Assembly (NCBI GenBank): GCA_943331195.2
Contig: CALQKQ020000122.1
Location: forward strand, 1-9,017
DNA: 9,017 nucleotides
DNA from: Akkermansia muciniphila
GTDB taxonomy: Bacteria; Verrucomicrobiota; Verrucomicrobiia; Verrucomicrobiales; V1-33
Direction: 5' to 3'
Shown: one piece after another, positions 1 to 5,240 of the stretch
How the letters are laid out: the number at the start of each line of letters is the position of its first letter
Numbering within the stretch: position 1 is the first letter of the stretch
Translations under genes and position numbers: made by a program
Notes under the pieces: generated by a model
Seen by the model: the letters and a program-made list of their open reading frames with translations, nothing else
Database searches by the model: none
Told to the model about the DNA's origin: nothing

Positions 1-1215
1 CGCGCCGCCCTCCTTCGCTCCTGCTCTCTCGCCCTCGCTCTCAGCTCCGCCACCGCCTGCAAAAACGCCTCCTTCCACTTCAAAAACACCCCCGCCGCCC
101 CCGCCCCGACCCCGGGAGCCCCCCCCTCGCGCACCCCCGAGGAAGCCGCCTTCCTCGAAAAATGCGCCGCCCTCGGCGCCTCCGGCGGCTCCCTCGCAGG
201 CCGCGACGGCTGGTTCTTCTCCTCCACCGAACTCCAGCGCCTCGCCCTCCTCCAGGACCCCGCCGCCCCATCCATCAAGGCCGCCACCGCCGCCATCGCC
301 GACTACCACGCCCAACTCAAAGCCAAGGGCATCGAACTCGTCTTCGTCCCCGTACCCCCCAAGGCCATCCTCTTCCCCGACAAACTCTCCAAGGACCTCA
401 AAATCAAACTGCGCCGCAACCAGCCCGCCCGCCTCGACTCCTCCCTCCAATCCACCTACGCCCAACTCCGCAGCCAAGGCATCCGCGTCATCGACCTCAC
501 CGAACCCCTCCTCGCCTCCCGCGAGGACCGCAAACTCGGCCCCATCTTTCCCAAAACCGCCGCCACCTGGGCCCCCCGCGGCGCCCAAACCGCCGCCGCT
601 ACTATCGCCGCAGAACTCAAAGACCTCCCCTGGCCCCATCCCCCGAGCGACCCCCTTATCTCCGAGGCCGCCACCCTCTCCTACACCGGCCCCCTCCCCT
701 CGGCCCCCGCCCCCGCCGAATCCCTCCCCCTCCGCAACATTGGCCGCTCCGCCGACGGTAAAATGCGCTCCGTCACCTTCTCTCAAGGCGGCCACCCCCT
801 CGCCCTCATCGGCGACGCCTCGCTCCTCGCCTGGCGCGAAGCCAATAACCCCGTCGGCTCCGCCAACGCCTTCGCCAGCCTCGCCGACCAACTCGCCTTC
901 GAACTCCAAACCACCCCCGACCTCTTCCCCAGCAAAGCCGACGGCCGCAACGCCGCACGCCTCGCCATCCTCCGCGACGGCACCAACGGCCGCAACCCCC
1001 TCGGCTCCGCCAAAGTCGTCCTCTGGGTCGTCCAAGCCACCGACCTCGCCCTCAGCGACTGGAAACTCGTCCCCCTTCGCCTTCAATTCAACCTCACCCA
1101 GCCCCAGCTCCTCCTCTCCGACCCCTCCAAGTCCCCCCCGCTCCCCCCATCGCCCCCCGCCGCCGATTCGCCCGCCCCAGACTCCCCTCCCGCCCTCCCC
1201 GAACTGCCGCGCTGA
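1..1215 (+). CDS. AlgX/AlgJ-like SGNH-fold lipoprotein, 5' end missing, catalytic residues apparently lost
   Basis: The frame is open from the first base to a TGA at 1213-1215, giving 404 residues with no start codon in the window. The first residues are hydrophobic and end in a lipobox-like S-A-T-A-C (Cys20), so the true start is probably only slightly upstream and the product an exported lipoprotein. Residues 67-73 read GRDGWFF, the opening motif of the AlgJ/AlgX O-acetyltransferase domain. They are followed by a helix and GIELVFVPVPPKAILFP, then GIRVIDL, all typical of this family. In the family the next blocks are a DTHW motif (catalytic Asp and His) and a G-x-S nucleophile. Here the equivalent positions read A-A-T-W (187-190) and G-D-A-S (271-274), so the triad seems absent. 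Residues from about 374 form a Pro/Ser-rich tail. Active relatives O-acetylate exopolysaccharides in the periplasm with an AlgI-type MBOAT partner. No such partner is in the window. Family assignment is by motif recognition. Confidence 0.72.
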   Translation, partial: RAALLRSCSLALALSSATACKNASFHFKNTPAAPAPTPGAPPSRTPEEAAFLEKCAALGASGGSLAGRDGWFFSSTELQRLALLQDPAAPSIKAATAAIADYHAQLKAKGIELVFVPVPPKAILFPDKLSKDLKIKLRRNQPARLDSSLQSTYAQLRSQGIRVIDLTEPLLASREDRKLGPIFPKTAATWAPRGAQTAAATIAAELKDLPWPHPPSDPLISEAATLSYTGPLPSAPAPAESLPLRNIGRSADGKMRSVTFSQGGHPLALIGDASLLAWREANNPVGSANAFASLADQLAFELQTTPDLFPSKADGRNAARLAILRDGTNGRNPLGSAKVVLWVVQATDLALSDWKLVPLRLQFNLTQPQLLLSDPSKSPPLPPSPPAADSPAPDSPPALPELPR

Positions 1216-1231
1216 TCCCTGCAATTTCCGA

Positions 1232-1259
1232 TTGCCGGACCGCCGCAGGCCCCTACACT
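1232..1259 (+). promoter_or_regulatory. candidate sigma70-type promoter for the small basic protein gene
   Basis: TTGCCG (1232-1237) and TACACT (1254-1259) are separated by 16 bases and lie 35 bases before the ATG at 1294. Each hexamer matches the consensus at four of six positions. The position, in a 78-base gap between two genes, is reasonable. The match is only moderate and promoter consensus in this lineage is uncertain. Confidence 0.35.
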
Positions 1260-1293
1260 GCGGATTCCATCACTTCACTGCACACCACATCCC

Positions 1294-1656
1294 ATGGGCC
1301 AACAACTCAACAAAACCATCAAACGCAAACGCCGCCTCGCCCGTGTGAAGCGCAAGAAAGAACTCGTCCGCGACGCCAAGGCCAATCCTGCCCTAGCGAA
1401 GTCCCGCGCCTCAGAAGCCAAGAAGGCCCCAGCCGCTAAAAAGAAGGCCCCAGCCAAAAAGGCCTCCTCGAAAAAAGCCGAAGCCCCCGCCGCTGCCGCC
1501 CCCATCGTCGAAGCCGCCGCCGCCCCCATCGAAACTCCGGCTGTGGAAACTCCCGTCACCGAAGCTCCGCTCGCGGAGCCTGCTGCCGAAACCTCCGCAG
1601 AAACCTCCGCAGAAACCTCTGGCGAAACCTCCCCAGAAACCCCTGCCGACGCTTAA
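1294..1656 (+). CDS. small lysine/arginine-rich basic protein with Ala/Pro/Glu tail
   Basis: The product has 120 residues and two very different halves. Residues 1-63 are strongly basic, starting MGQQLNKTIKRKRRLARVKRKK and continuing with AKK/APAKK blocks like those of histone H1-like proteins. Such a segment would be expected to bind nucleic acid or ribosomes. Residues 64-120 lack Lys and Arg and are rich in Ala, Pro, Glu and Thr, ending in a tandem AETS repeat. I recall short verrucomicrobial proteins with a similar MGQQ..NK..KR.RR start, but I cannot name a family and no function is established. It is monocistronic: it has its own candidate promoter upstream and a strong terminator 20 bases after the stop. 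There is no signal peptide or membrane segment, so it should be cytoplasmic. There is no Shine-Dalgarno before the ATG (CACATCCC-ATG). Confidence 0.7.
   Translation: MGQQLNKTIKRKRRLARVKRKKELVRDAKANPALAKSRASEAKKAPAAKKKAPAKKASSKKAEAPAAAAPIVEAAAAPIETPAVETPVTEAPLAEPAAETSAETSAETSGETSPETPADA
1585..1644 (+). repeat. 12-bp in-frame tandem repeat, five units
   Basis: Five consecutive 12-bp units of the type GCAGAAACCTCC encode AETS, AETS, AETS, GETS and PETP at the C-terminus of the basic protein. The first three units are nearly identical and the last two have diverged. Perfect short repeats like this change copy number by replication slippage, so tail length probably varies between strains. Confidence 0.85.
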
Positions 1657-1676
1657 GCGCTTCCCCCTCCTTTACC

Positions 1677-1712
1677 AAGCCGCCTCCCCCCTTCGGGTTG
1701 GCGGCTTTTTTA
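1677..1712 (+). terminator. Rho-independent terminator after the basic protein gene
   Basis: AAGCCGCC (1677-1684) pairs perfectly with GGCGGCTT (1700-1707) and is followed by a run of six T (1706-1711). The loop contains CC-TTCG-GG, a stable tetraloop core. It ends the unit at 1294-1656 and insulates the next gene. Confidence 0.9.
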
Positions 1713-1741
1713 TTGGCCCCTTCGCGCCCCGCCCCTATATT
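1713..1741 (+). promoter_or_regulatory. candidate sigma70-type promoter for the SHD1-like gene
   Basis: TTGGCC (1713-1718), a 17-base spacer and TATATT (1736-1741) start right after the preceding terminator and lie 39 bases before the ATG at 1781. The -10 matches at five of six positions, the -35 at four, and the spacing is ideal. TATATT also stands out as AT-rich in a very C-rich stretch. This is the best promoter candidate in the window and would probably serve both 1781-2221 and the DUF1080 gene behind it. Confidence 0.55.
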
Positions 1742-1780
1742 CCCTCCAACCCCGCCTCCGGCGCCACCTTCCCCTCCCCC

Positions 1781-2221
1781 ATGCACACCCGCTCCCTCCG
1801 CGCCGCCGCCCTTCTCCCCCTCTTCGCCCTCCCCTCCCTGCTGCCCGCCCAAGCCCTCCCCACCTCGCCCACCACCTTCAAAACCAAACCCGTCGGAGCC
1901 GCCACCAGCGGCGCCGCCCTCGTCCCCACCCCAGCCCCACTTCGCCAGGTCACCTATCTCACCCTAAGCCCCCTGCGCCCCTGGAACAGCCGCGACGGCA
2001 AAACCCTCCTCGGCAAACTCATCGCCTGGGAAGACACCGTCACCCTCGGCCCCCCTTCCCCAACCCCTCCTTCCCTCCCCCCCAAACCCACCGTCCTCAG
2101 GCAAAACAAAGCCCGCCTCCTCATCGAAAAAAAAGCCTGCGAAATCCCCCTCGACCGCCTCAGCCCCGAAGACCAAAAATTCATCCAAGACCTCCACGCC
2201 CGCCTCGCCGCCTCCCCCTAA
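1781..2221 (+). CDS. secreted SHD1-like domain protein
   Basis: The product has 146 residues. Residues 1-25 form a clear signal peptide: MHTRS, then a Leu/Ala/Pro-rich core, ending AQA. Residues 26-60 are a low-complexity linker. Residues 65-142 match the pattern of the SHD1-like repeats common in secreted proteins of Planctomycetes and Verrucomicrobia: R-P-W (66-68), D-G-K (72-74), G-K-L-I-A (78-82), V-T-L (87-89), then a basic strand with L-L-I-E-K, I-P-L (122-124), L-S-P-E-D (127-131) and a final helix. The domain is interrupted by a proline-rich loop at about 90-104, which is unusual. Such domains are thought to mediate protein or ligand binding, and no enzymatic role is known to me. It starts 40 bases after a good promoter, has no Shine-Dalgarno, and is followed 66 bases later by the DUF1080 gene, so the two may be co-transcribed. 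Confidence 0.72.
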   Translation: MHTRSLRAAALLPLFALPSLLPAQALPTSPTTFKTKPVGAATSGAALVPTPAPLRQVTYLTLSPLRPWNSRDGKTLLGKLIAWEDTVTLGPPSPTPPSLPPKPTVLRQNKARLLIEKKACEIPLDRLSPEDQKFIQDLHARLAASP

Positions 2222-2287
2222 CAACCCATCGCGCCTCCCCCCTCCTCTCTTGGAAATTCCCCTCCTCCCCCAACGTATCCCCAGCCC

Positions 2288-3067
2288 ATGACACTCCGCC
2301 CCGCCCTTTGCCTCCTCGCCCTGCCCACCCTGGCCGCCGTCCTCCTCGCCAAACCCGCCAGCCCCGAACCCACTTCCCCCACCCCCTCAGCCCCCGAAGT
2401 CGGCTTTGTCAGCCTCTTTGACGGCACCTCCCTCAAAGGCTGGCACATCAGCGCCGCCAGCGGCCACTCCGGCACCAGCAAACACACCAGCGGCGGCCGC
2501 TGGGTCGTCGAAAACGGCGCCATCACCGGCAGCCAAGACGTCCCCGGCAACGGCGGCCTCATCCTCAGCGACGCCTCCTTCGCCAACTTCGAAGTCTCCC
2601 TCGAAATGAACAACGACTTCGGCCCCGACAGCGGCCTCTTCCTCCGCAGCACCGAAGACGGCAAAGCCTGGCAGGCCATGATCGACTACCACTCCGGCGG
2701 CAACCTCATGGGCATCTACGGCGAAGGCCTCGGCGGCGTCCCCCACGTCCGCAATTACAACTTCACCGACAAAGTCACCGAAATCGAAGCCAAAAATACC
2801 GGCGAACCCCCCACCCCTCTCCCCATCCTCCCCCAAAGCTGGTCCTACTTCTGGCGCGCCGGTCAGTGGAACGAACTCCGCGCCCGCATCGAAGGCAACC
2901 CCCCTCACATCACCACTTGGGTCAACGGCGTCAAAATCATGGAATGGCAAGAAAAAGAAGTCCGCCACCAACCCGCCGGCCCCATCGCCCTCCAAGTCCA
3001 CGGCGGCGGCGACTACACCAAACAATTCGTCCGCTACCGCAACATCCAGGTCAAAACCCTCAAGTAA
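2288..3067 (+). CDS. exported DUF1080 (3-keto-disaccharide hydrolase-like) protein
   Basis: The product has 259 residues. A signal peptide covers about residues 1-24 and is followed by a Pro/Ser/Thr linker to about 37. The rest is one DUF1080 / 3-keto-disaccharide hydrolase domain (PF06439), a concanavalin-like beta-sandwich. Signature blocks are FVSLFDGTSLKGWH (40-53), W-V-V-E-N-G-A-I-T-G (72-81), GGLILSDASFANFEVSLE (89-106), DSGLFLRS (114-121), the MIDYHSGGNLMGIYGEG block (131-147), W-N-E-L-R-A-R-I-E-G (194-203), WVNGVKIMEW (211-220) and GPIALQVHGGG (231-241). The length is normal for a single-domain member. Characterised relatives cleave 3-keto-glycosides made by sugar 3-dehydrogenases, and members are greatly expanded in Verrucomicrobia and Planctomycetes. 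Whether this one is catalytic cannot be told from motifs. It probably acts in the periplasm or outside the cell. No clear terminator follows. Confidence 0.94.
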   Translation: MTLRPALCLLALPTLAAVLLAKPASPEPTSPTPSAPEVGFVSLFDGTSLKGWHISAASGHSGTSKHTSGGRWVVENGAITGSQDVPGNGGLILSDASFANFEVSLEMNNDFGPDSGLFLRSTEDGKAWQAMIDYHSGGNLMGIYGEGLGGVPHVRNYNFTDKVTEIEAKNTGEPPTPLPILPQSWSYFWRAGQWNELRARIEGNPPHITTWVNGVKIMEWQEKEVRHQPAGPIALQVHGGGDYTKQFVRYRNIQVKTLK

Positions 3068-3698
3068 GCCCCCGCCTTCCCATCCAGCCCAACTCAGCGG
3101 GGATCCACCACCCTCCCCAAAAAGAGGCAGGCCCCCGTCGCGCGGTGCTGGATGGCGAAGGCAAACGGACGGTCCACCCGGACCTACCAGGGCGGCCACC
3201 CACCCTCACGAGCCCAAGCTGCTTTTGAATCTGAAATTGGCTGCGTTGTTGGTCGGTAAGCCTGTAGTAGTTCCGTGGATTGGTTGGTTTTAGTTTTCCC
3301 CTCAATCGCCACTATTCCCGGCTTACGCCTCGTCAATTCGCCCTTGGATTTAAATTTCCCCCTTCATGCGCCCGCAGTCACCGCAGCTTTGCCCGCCGAC
3401 TTCCGGGTTTTTACTGGCAAACCGGCACTTTCTTTGCTGGACTCACTGCTGATGGATTGGGCAGCCCTCTTCCGGGCCCAAAAGGCCGCCATCGCCTTTT
3501 GGATCTTCTTCCGTGAAACTTTCCCATTTCCGTAATCGATATCGAGAACTTTAATCATGTGGTTTCCGCCTCGCTGGAAGATAGCACGGGATCCGGCTTG
3601 GTGTCAATTTGACTAACAGGCCGCTTGGTCTGCCAAAAGCGACATCCATCAGCCCCCTCCAAGCTTGACAGAAATCTTTCAGAATCCACCTTGATGTC
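3068..3698. other. long non-coding interval before vapB
   Basis: No convincing plus-strand gene is present: the open frames around 3275-3535 start and stop without family motifs. Composition changes from the C-dominated genes on the left to a mixed, T-richer sequence from about 3220. Short symmetric pieces are visible, GGTCC-ACCC-GGACC near 3171-3184 and TCGATATCGA at 3536-3545, neither with a known role. A minus-strand small ORF (3364-3558) is listed separately as doubtful. A consensus -35 TTGACA lies at 3665-3670, 28 bases before vapB, but no good -10 follows at normal spacing. Confidence 0.6.
3364..3558 (-). CDS. possible small basic protein, doubtful
   Basis: This is a 64-residue minus-strand frame beginning MIKVLDIDYGNGKVSRKKIQ and continuing with KAMAAFWARKRAAQ, then a Ser/Lys/Ala-rich tail. 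The A-A-F-W-A-R-K-R-A-A segment resembles the Lys/Arg/Ala-rich helices of small DNA-associated proteins, and the codons look ordinary for the region. It would run divergently from vapB with a 140-base spacer. There is no recognisable family and no strong ribosome-binding site, although GGCGGAA lies a few bases upstream. It may be a real small gene, a remnant of an earlier toxin-antitoxin partner, or chance. Confidence 0.28.
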   Translation of the reverse strand: MIKVLDIDYGNGKVSRKKIQKAMAAFWARKRAAQSISSESSKESAGLPVKTRKSAGKAAVTAGA

Positions 3699-3971
3699 AT
3701 GCAAACCACCCTGCGAATTGATGATCAGTTGTATCGGGAAGCTAAAGCCGAAGCTGCCCGGGCGGGGGTCAGCCTGACGCGGTTTCTGGAAGAGGGTTTG
3801 CGCCTGCGTCTGGAGCGGAAACCAACGGTGCCCCCGGCTTCCCACTCCTTCCGGGTCTATGCCGGCGGCCCGCCTGATGCCCGGAGCTGGGCAGAAATCC
3901 GCAGGAAAGCGGACGAGGCGGAGGAAGCCCATGATCTGGCCAAATTGGGCGTAACGGCCCGCCCGACCTGA
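3699..3971 (+). CDS. vapB: ribbon-helix-helix antitoxin, VapB type
   Basis: The product has 90 residues. Residues 1-40 form an Arc/MetJ-type ribbon-helix-helix: strand TTLRIDDQLY, helix REAKAEAARAG, turn VSLTRFLEEG, then LRLRLE. This part should dimerise and bind the operon's own promoter. Residues 41-90 form a flexible, proline-containing tail with a charged helix (WAEIRRKADEAEEAHD), the part that usually wraps the toxin and blocks its active site. The stop overlaps the vapC start (TGATG), the usual translationally coupled antitoxin-toxin layout. Operon autoregulation is expected from the family. TTGACA at 3665-3670 may be the -35. The sense strand is much less C-biased than the genes at 1-3067, which suggests acquisition by transfer. 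Confidence 0.88.
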   Translation: MQTTLRIDDQLYREAKAEAARAGVSLTRFLEEGLRLRLERKPTVPPASHSFRVYAGGPPDARSWAEIRRKADEAEEAHDLAKLGVTARPT

Positions 3972-4408
3972 TGGCGCTTTACCTCCCCGACGCCAACGTG
4001 CTGATCCATGCCTTGCGCAAGGAGTCAGCAGAGCATGAAAGCTGCCGCCGTTGGTTGACGGACGCCGCTGCGGCGGGGGACGCCATCGGACTCTGTGAAT
4101 GGGTGGAAGCGGCCTTGCTCAGAATCCCCACCCTTCCCCGGCTGGCCTTGGTGCCCATGGCGGATACCCTTGGCTACTGGAAGGACGATCTTTGGAGCTA
4201 CCCTGGCACCCGCCGCCTCGCCCCCGGTCCGCGCCATGCCGTGATCTTTTCCGGTTTCATCACCAGCCTGGGTCTCTGCGGCAACGACGTAAACGATGTC
4301 TGGCTCGCCGCCCTCGCCATCGAGCACCGGGCAACCCTCGTCACCACGGATACGGGGTTTTCGCGTTTTCCGGGCCTGAGCTGGATCAACCCCTGCCCAT
4401 CCGCCTAG
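3971..4408 (+). CDS. vapC: PIN-domain ribonuclease toxin, VapC type
   Basis: The product has 145 residues, normal for a stand-alone PIN-domain toxin. The expected acidic metal-binding residues are visible: Asp7 in YLPDANVLIHAL, Glu46 in EWVEAALLRIPT, Asp109 in NDVNDVWLAALAIEH (Asp106 lies close by) and Asp127 in ATLVTTDTGFSRFPGL. The pattern N-D-x-x-D-x-x-L-A-A-L-A-x-E-H followed by L-V-T-x-D-x-x-F-x-R-F matches the VapC subgroup that includes many mycobacterial toxins. Family members are Mg-dependent endoribonucleases that cut tRNA or rRNA and stop translation unless VapB is bound. The intact acidic set suggests an active toxin. The ATG at 3971 overlaps the vapB stop by one base, so translation is probably coupled. 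No clear terminator follows. Repeat sequence begins about 55 bases downstream. Confidence 0.92.
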   Translation: MALYLPDANVLIHALRKESAEHESCRRWLTDAAAAGDAIGLCEWVEAALLRIPTLPRLALVPMADTLGYWKDDLWSYPGTRRLAPGPRHAVIFSGFITSLGLCGNDVNDVWLAALAIEHRATLVTTDTGFSRFPGLSWINPCPSA

Positions 4409-4463
4409 CCCCTTCCCTTCCCTGCCATGCCCGCCAGCAGGCAACGCTTTTCCTCCCGCCGGG

Positions 4464-4487
4464 CGCTCTACTTTCCAGGTAATTTGA
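4464..4487 (+). repeat. dispersed end-type motif, copy 1
   Basis: CGCTCTACTTTCCAGG is followed by TAATTTGA. The same 24 bases with one change recur at 4624-4647, exactly 160 bp downstream in the same orientation, so the pair brackets hairpin module copy 1. The core AGGTAATTTGA (4477-4487) is shared with all other copies of the motif. Confidence 0.85.
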
Positions 4488-4504
4488 TTGCCTTAGCGGT
4501 ACCG

Positions 4505-4624
4505 CTGCCCCAACGGGGCGGCGCATACCAGCCTAGGGCAACGCCCTGGGTAAGCCAAGGTCCACGATCCCCGCGTTCTCAAGGAACGCCGCATCCCGAC
4601 GCCCGGCGGACGTGTGCCCCATCC
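4505..4624 (+). repeat. 120-bp multi-hairpin repeat module, copy 1
   Basis: This segment aligns without gaps to 7177-7296 at about 105 of 120 positions (hand count). It contains GCCCC-AAC-GGGGC (4507-4519), then CCTAGGGC-AAC-GCCCTGGG (4532-4550, one G-T wobble), and a GC-rich stretch ending CGCCCGGCGG. Differences between the copies mostly keep the stems paired. Frames across it are short and of unusual composition, so I treat it as a non-coding palindromic repeat of REP/MITE type. Its mechanism of spread is unknown. Confidence 0.8.
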
Positions 4625-4647
4625 GCTCTATTTTCCAGGTAATTTGA
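4624..4647 (+). repeat. dispersed end-type motif, copy 2
   Basis: The 20 bases CTATTTTCCAGGTAATTTGA (4628-4647) are the exact reverse complement of 7325-7344, 2.7 kb away. The motif begins where hairpin module copy 1 ends. A 20-bp perfect match in non-coding DNA is well beyond chance. Confidence 0.85.
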
Positions 4648-4829
4648 CTGGCGGTAAGCTGCAAATCCGCACAACCATAGGTGGGAGGACTCTTGCCGGG
4701 CATCATTGCCGAGGACGGATAACCAGGAGAGAACTCATGCTCTGGCCCACCCCTTTTCAGCCGGTCCGGGAGGATTTACCCCGGCAACACCCCGGTAATG
4801 AAACGTGAATATTAAGATTATAGCCGTGT
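4648..4829. other. intergenic stretch between repeat cluster and tRNA terminator
   Basis: No gene is supported. The sequence holds a short direct repeat, ACCCCGGCAAC followed by ACCCCGGTAAT, at about 4778-4799, then an AT-rich tract. Open frames here are short and have no recognisable motifs. With 4409-4647 it makes up the nearly 500-base gap between vapC and the tRNA gene. Confidence 0.5.
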
Positions 4830-4864
4830 ATTTCCCTACATTTCAGGCATTTCTTTAGGGAAAT
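4830..4864. repeat. 9-bp inverted repeat next to the tRNA terminator
   Basis: ATTTCCCTA (4830-4838) and TAGGGAAAT (4856-4864) are perfect inverted copies with a 17-base loop. The right arm abuts the T-tract of the tRNA terminator as read on the minus strand. It could be a second back-up hairpin for minus-strand transcripts. No T-tract of its own is present. Confidence 0.55.
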
Positions 4865-4898
4865 AAAAAACCCTGTAAGTCACGGACTTACAGGGTTT
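4865..4898 (-). terminator. Rho-independent terminator of the tRNA gene
   Basis: Read on the minus strand, the 14-base arms AAACCCTGTAAGTC and GACTTACAGGGTTT are perfectly paired around a 3-base loop (plus-strand arms 4868-4881 and 4885-4898). A run of six T then follows (plus-strand A at 4865-4870). It starts four bases after the tRNA CCA end, so it ends the tRNA transcript. Confidence 0.93.
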
Positions 4899-4902
4899 GA
4901 AA

Positions 4903-4979
<77 letters not shown>

Positions 4980-5240
4980 CTCCCAGTCTAATCGCCCTGG
5001 GGAATTCCGCAAGTTGAATTTGCGAGTTTCGGCCCGGCCCCGAGCCCTCACCTCGCAAACCGCCCCGCCCGCCTTGCGCCTCTCCACCAGAAGCGCCCCC
5101 GCTCAGCAAATCGTCTCCGCGCGCTTTTCTCCTTGTGGGTTGTAAGTCAAGTGGTCAAGGTCGCGTCCATAGTCCGGCCCCCCGTAACGGTCTCCTCTCA
5201 TCACAACCCAAACCCCAAGCGTAATCTACCTAAAAACACT

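Noticed and set aside
162..761. 199-codon plus-strand frame rich in Pro and Arg
   Set aside because: It is an out-of-frame reading of the AlgX/AlgJ-like gene; the frame beginning at base 1 carries the recognisable motifs.
3068..3110. terminator for the DUF1080 gene
   Set aside because: CCCCGC and GCGGGG could pair over a long loop, but no T-tract follows.
2387..3199. 270-codon minus-strand frame
   Set aside because: It is a shadow of the DUF1080 gene with Gly/Ala/Val/Asp-rich low-complexity content and no family motifs.
3275..3535. plus-strand frames of 78-86 codons
   Set aside because: No motifs, no ribosome-binding site, and composition typical of non-coding DNA.
4428..4460. terminator after vapC
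   Set aside because: Only a four-base stem (TGCC/GGCA) is possible before TTTT, too weak to call.
4464..4647. CRISPR-like array
   Set aside because: Only two direct copies 160 bp apart with a structured, repeated segment between them; there is no regular repeat-spacer pattern and there are no cas genes.
4980..5040. promoter of the tRNA gene on the minus strand
   Set aside because: TTGCGG and TAGACT with 16-base spacing are visible, but the -35 matches weakly and the -10 lies too close to the mature 5' end to be convincing.
5133..5240. TTG start extending the MFS protein by 36 residues
   Set aside because: The extension is polar, lacks homology to MFS N-termini, and ATG 5241 gives a normal cytoplasmic N-terminus.
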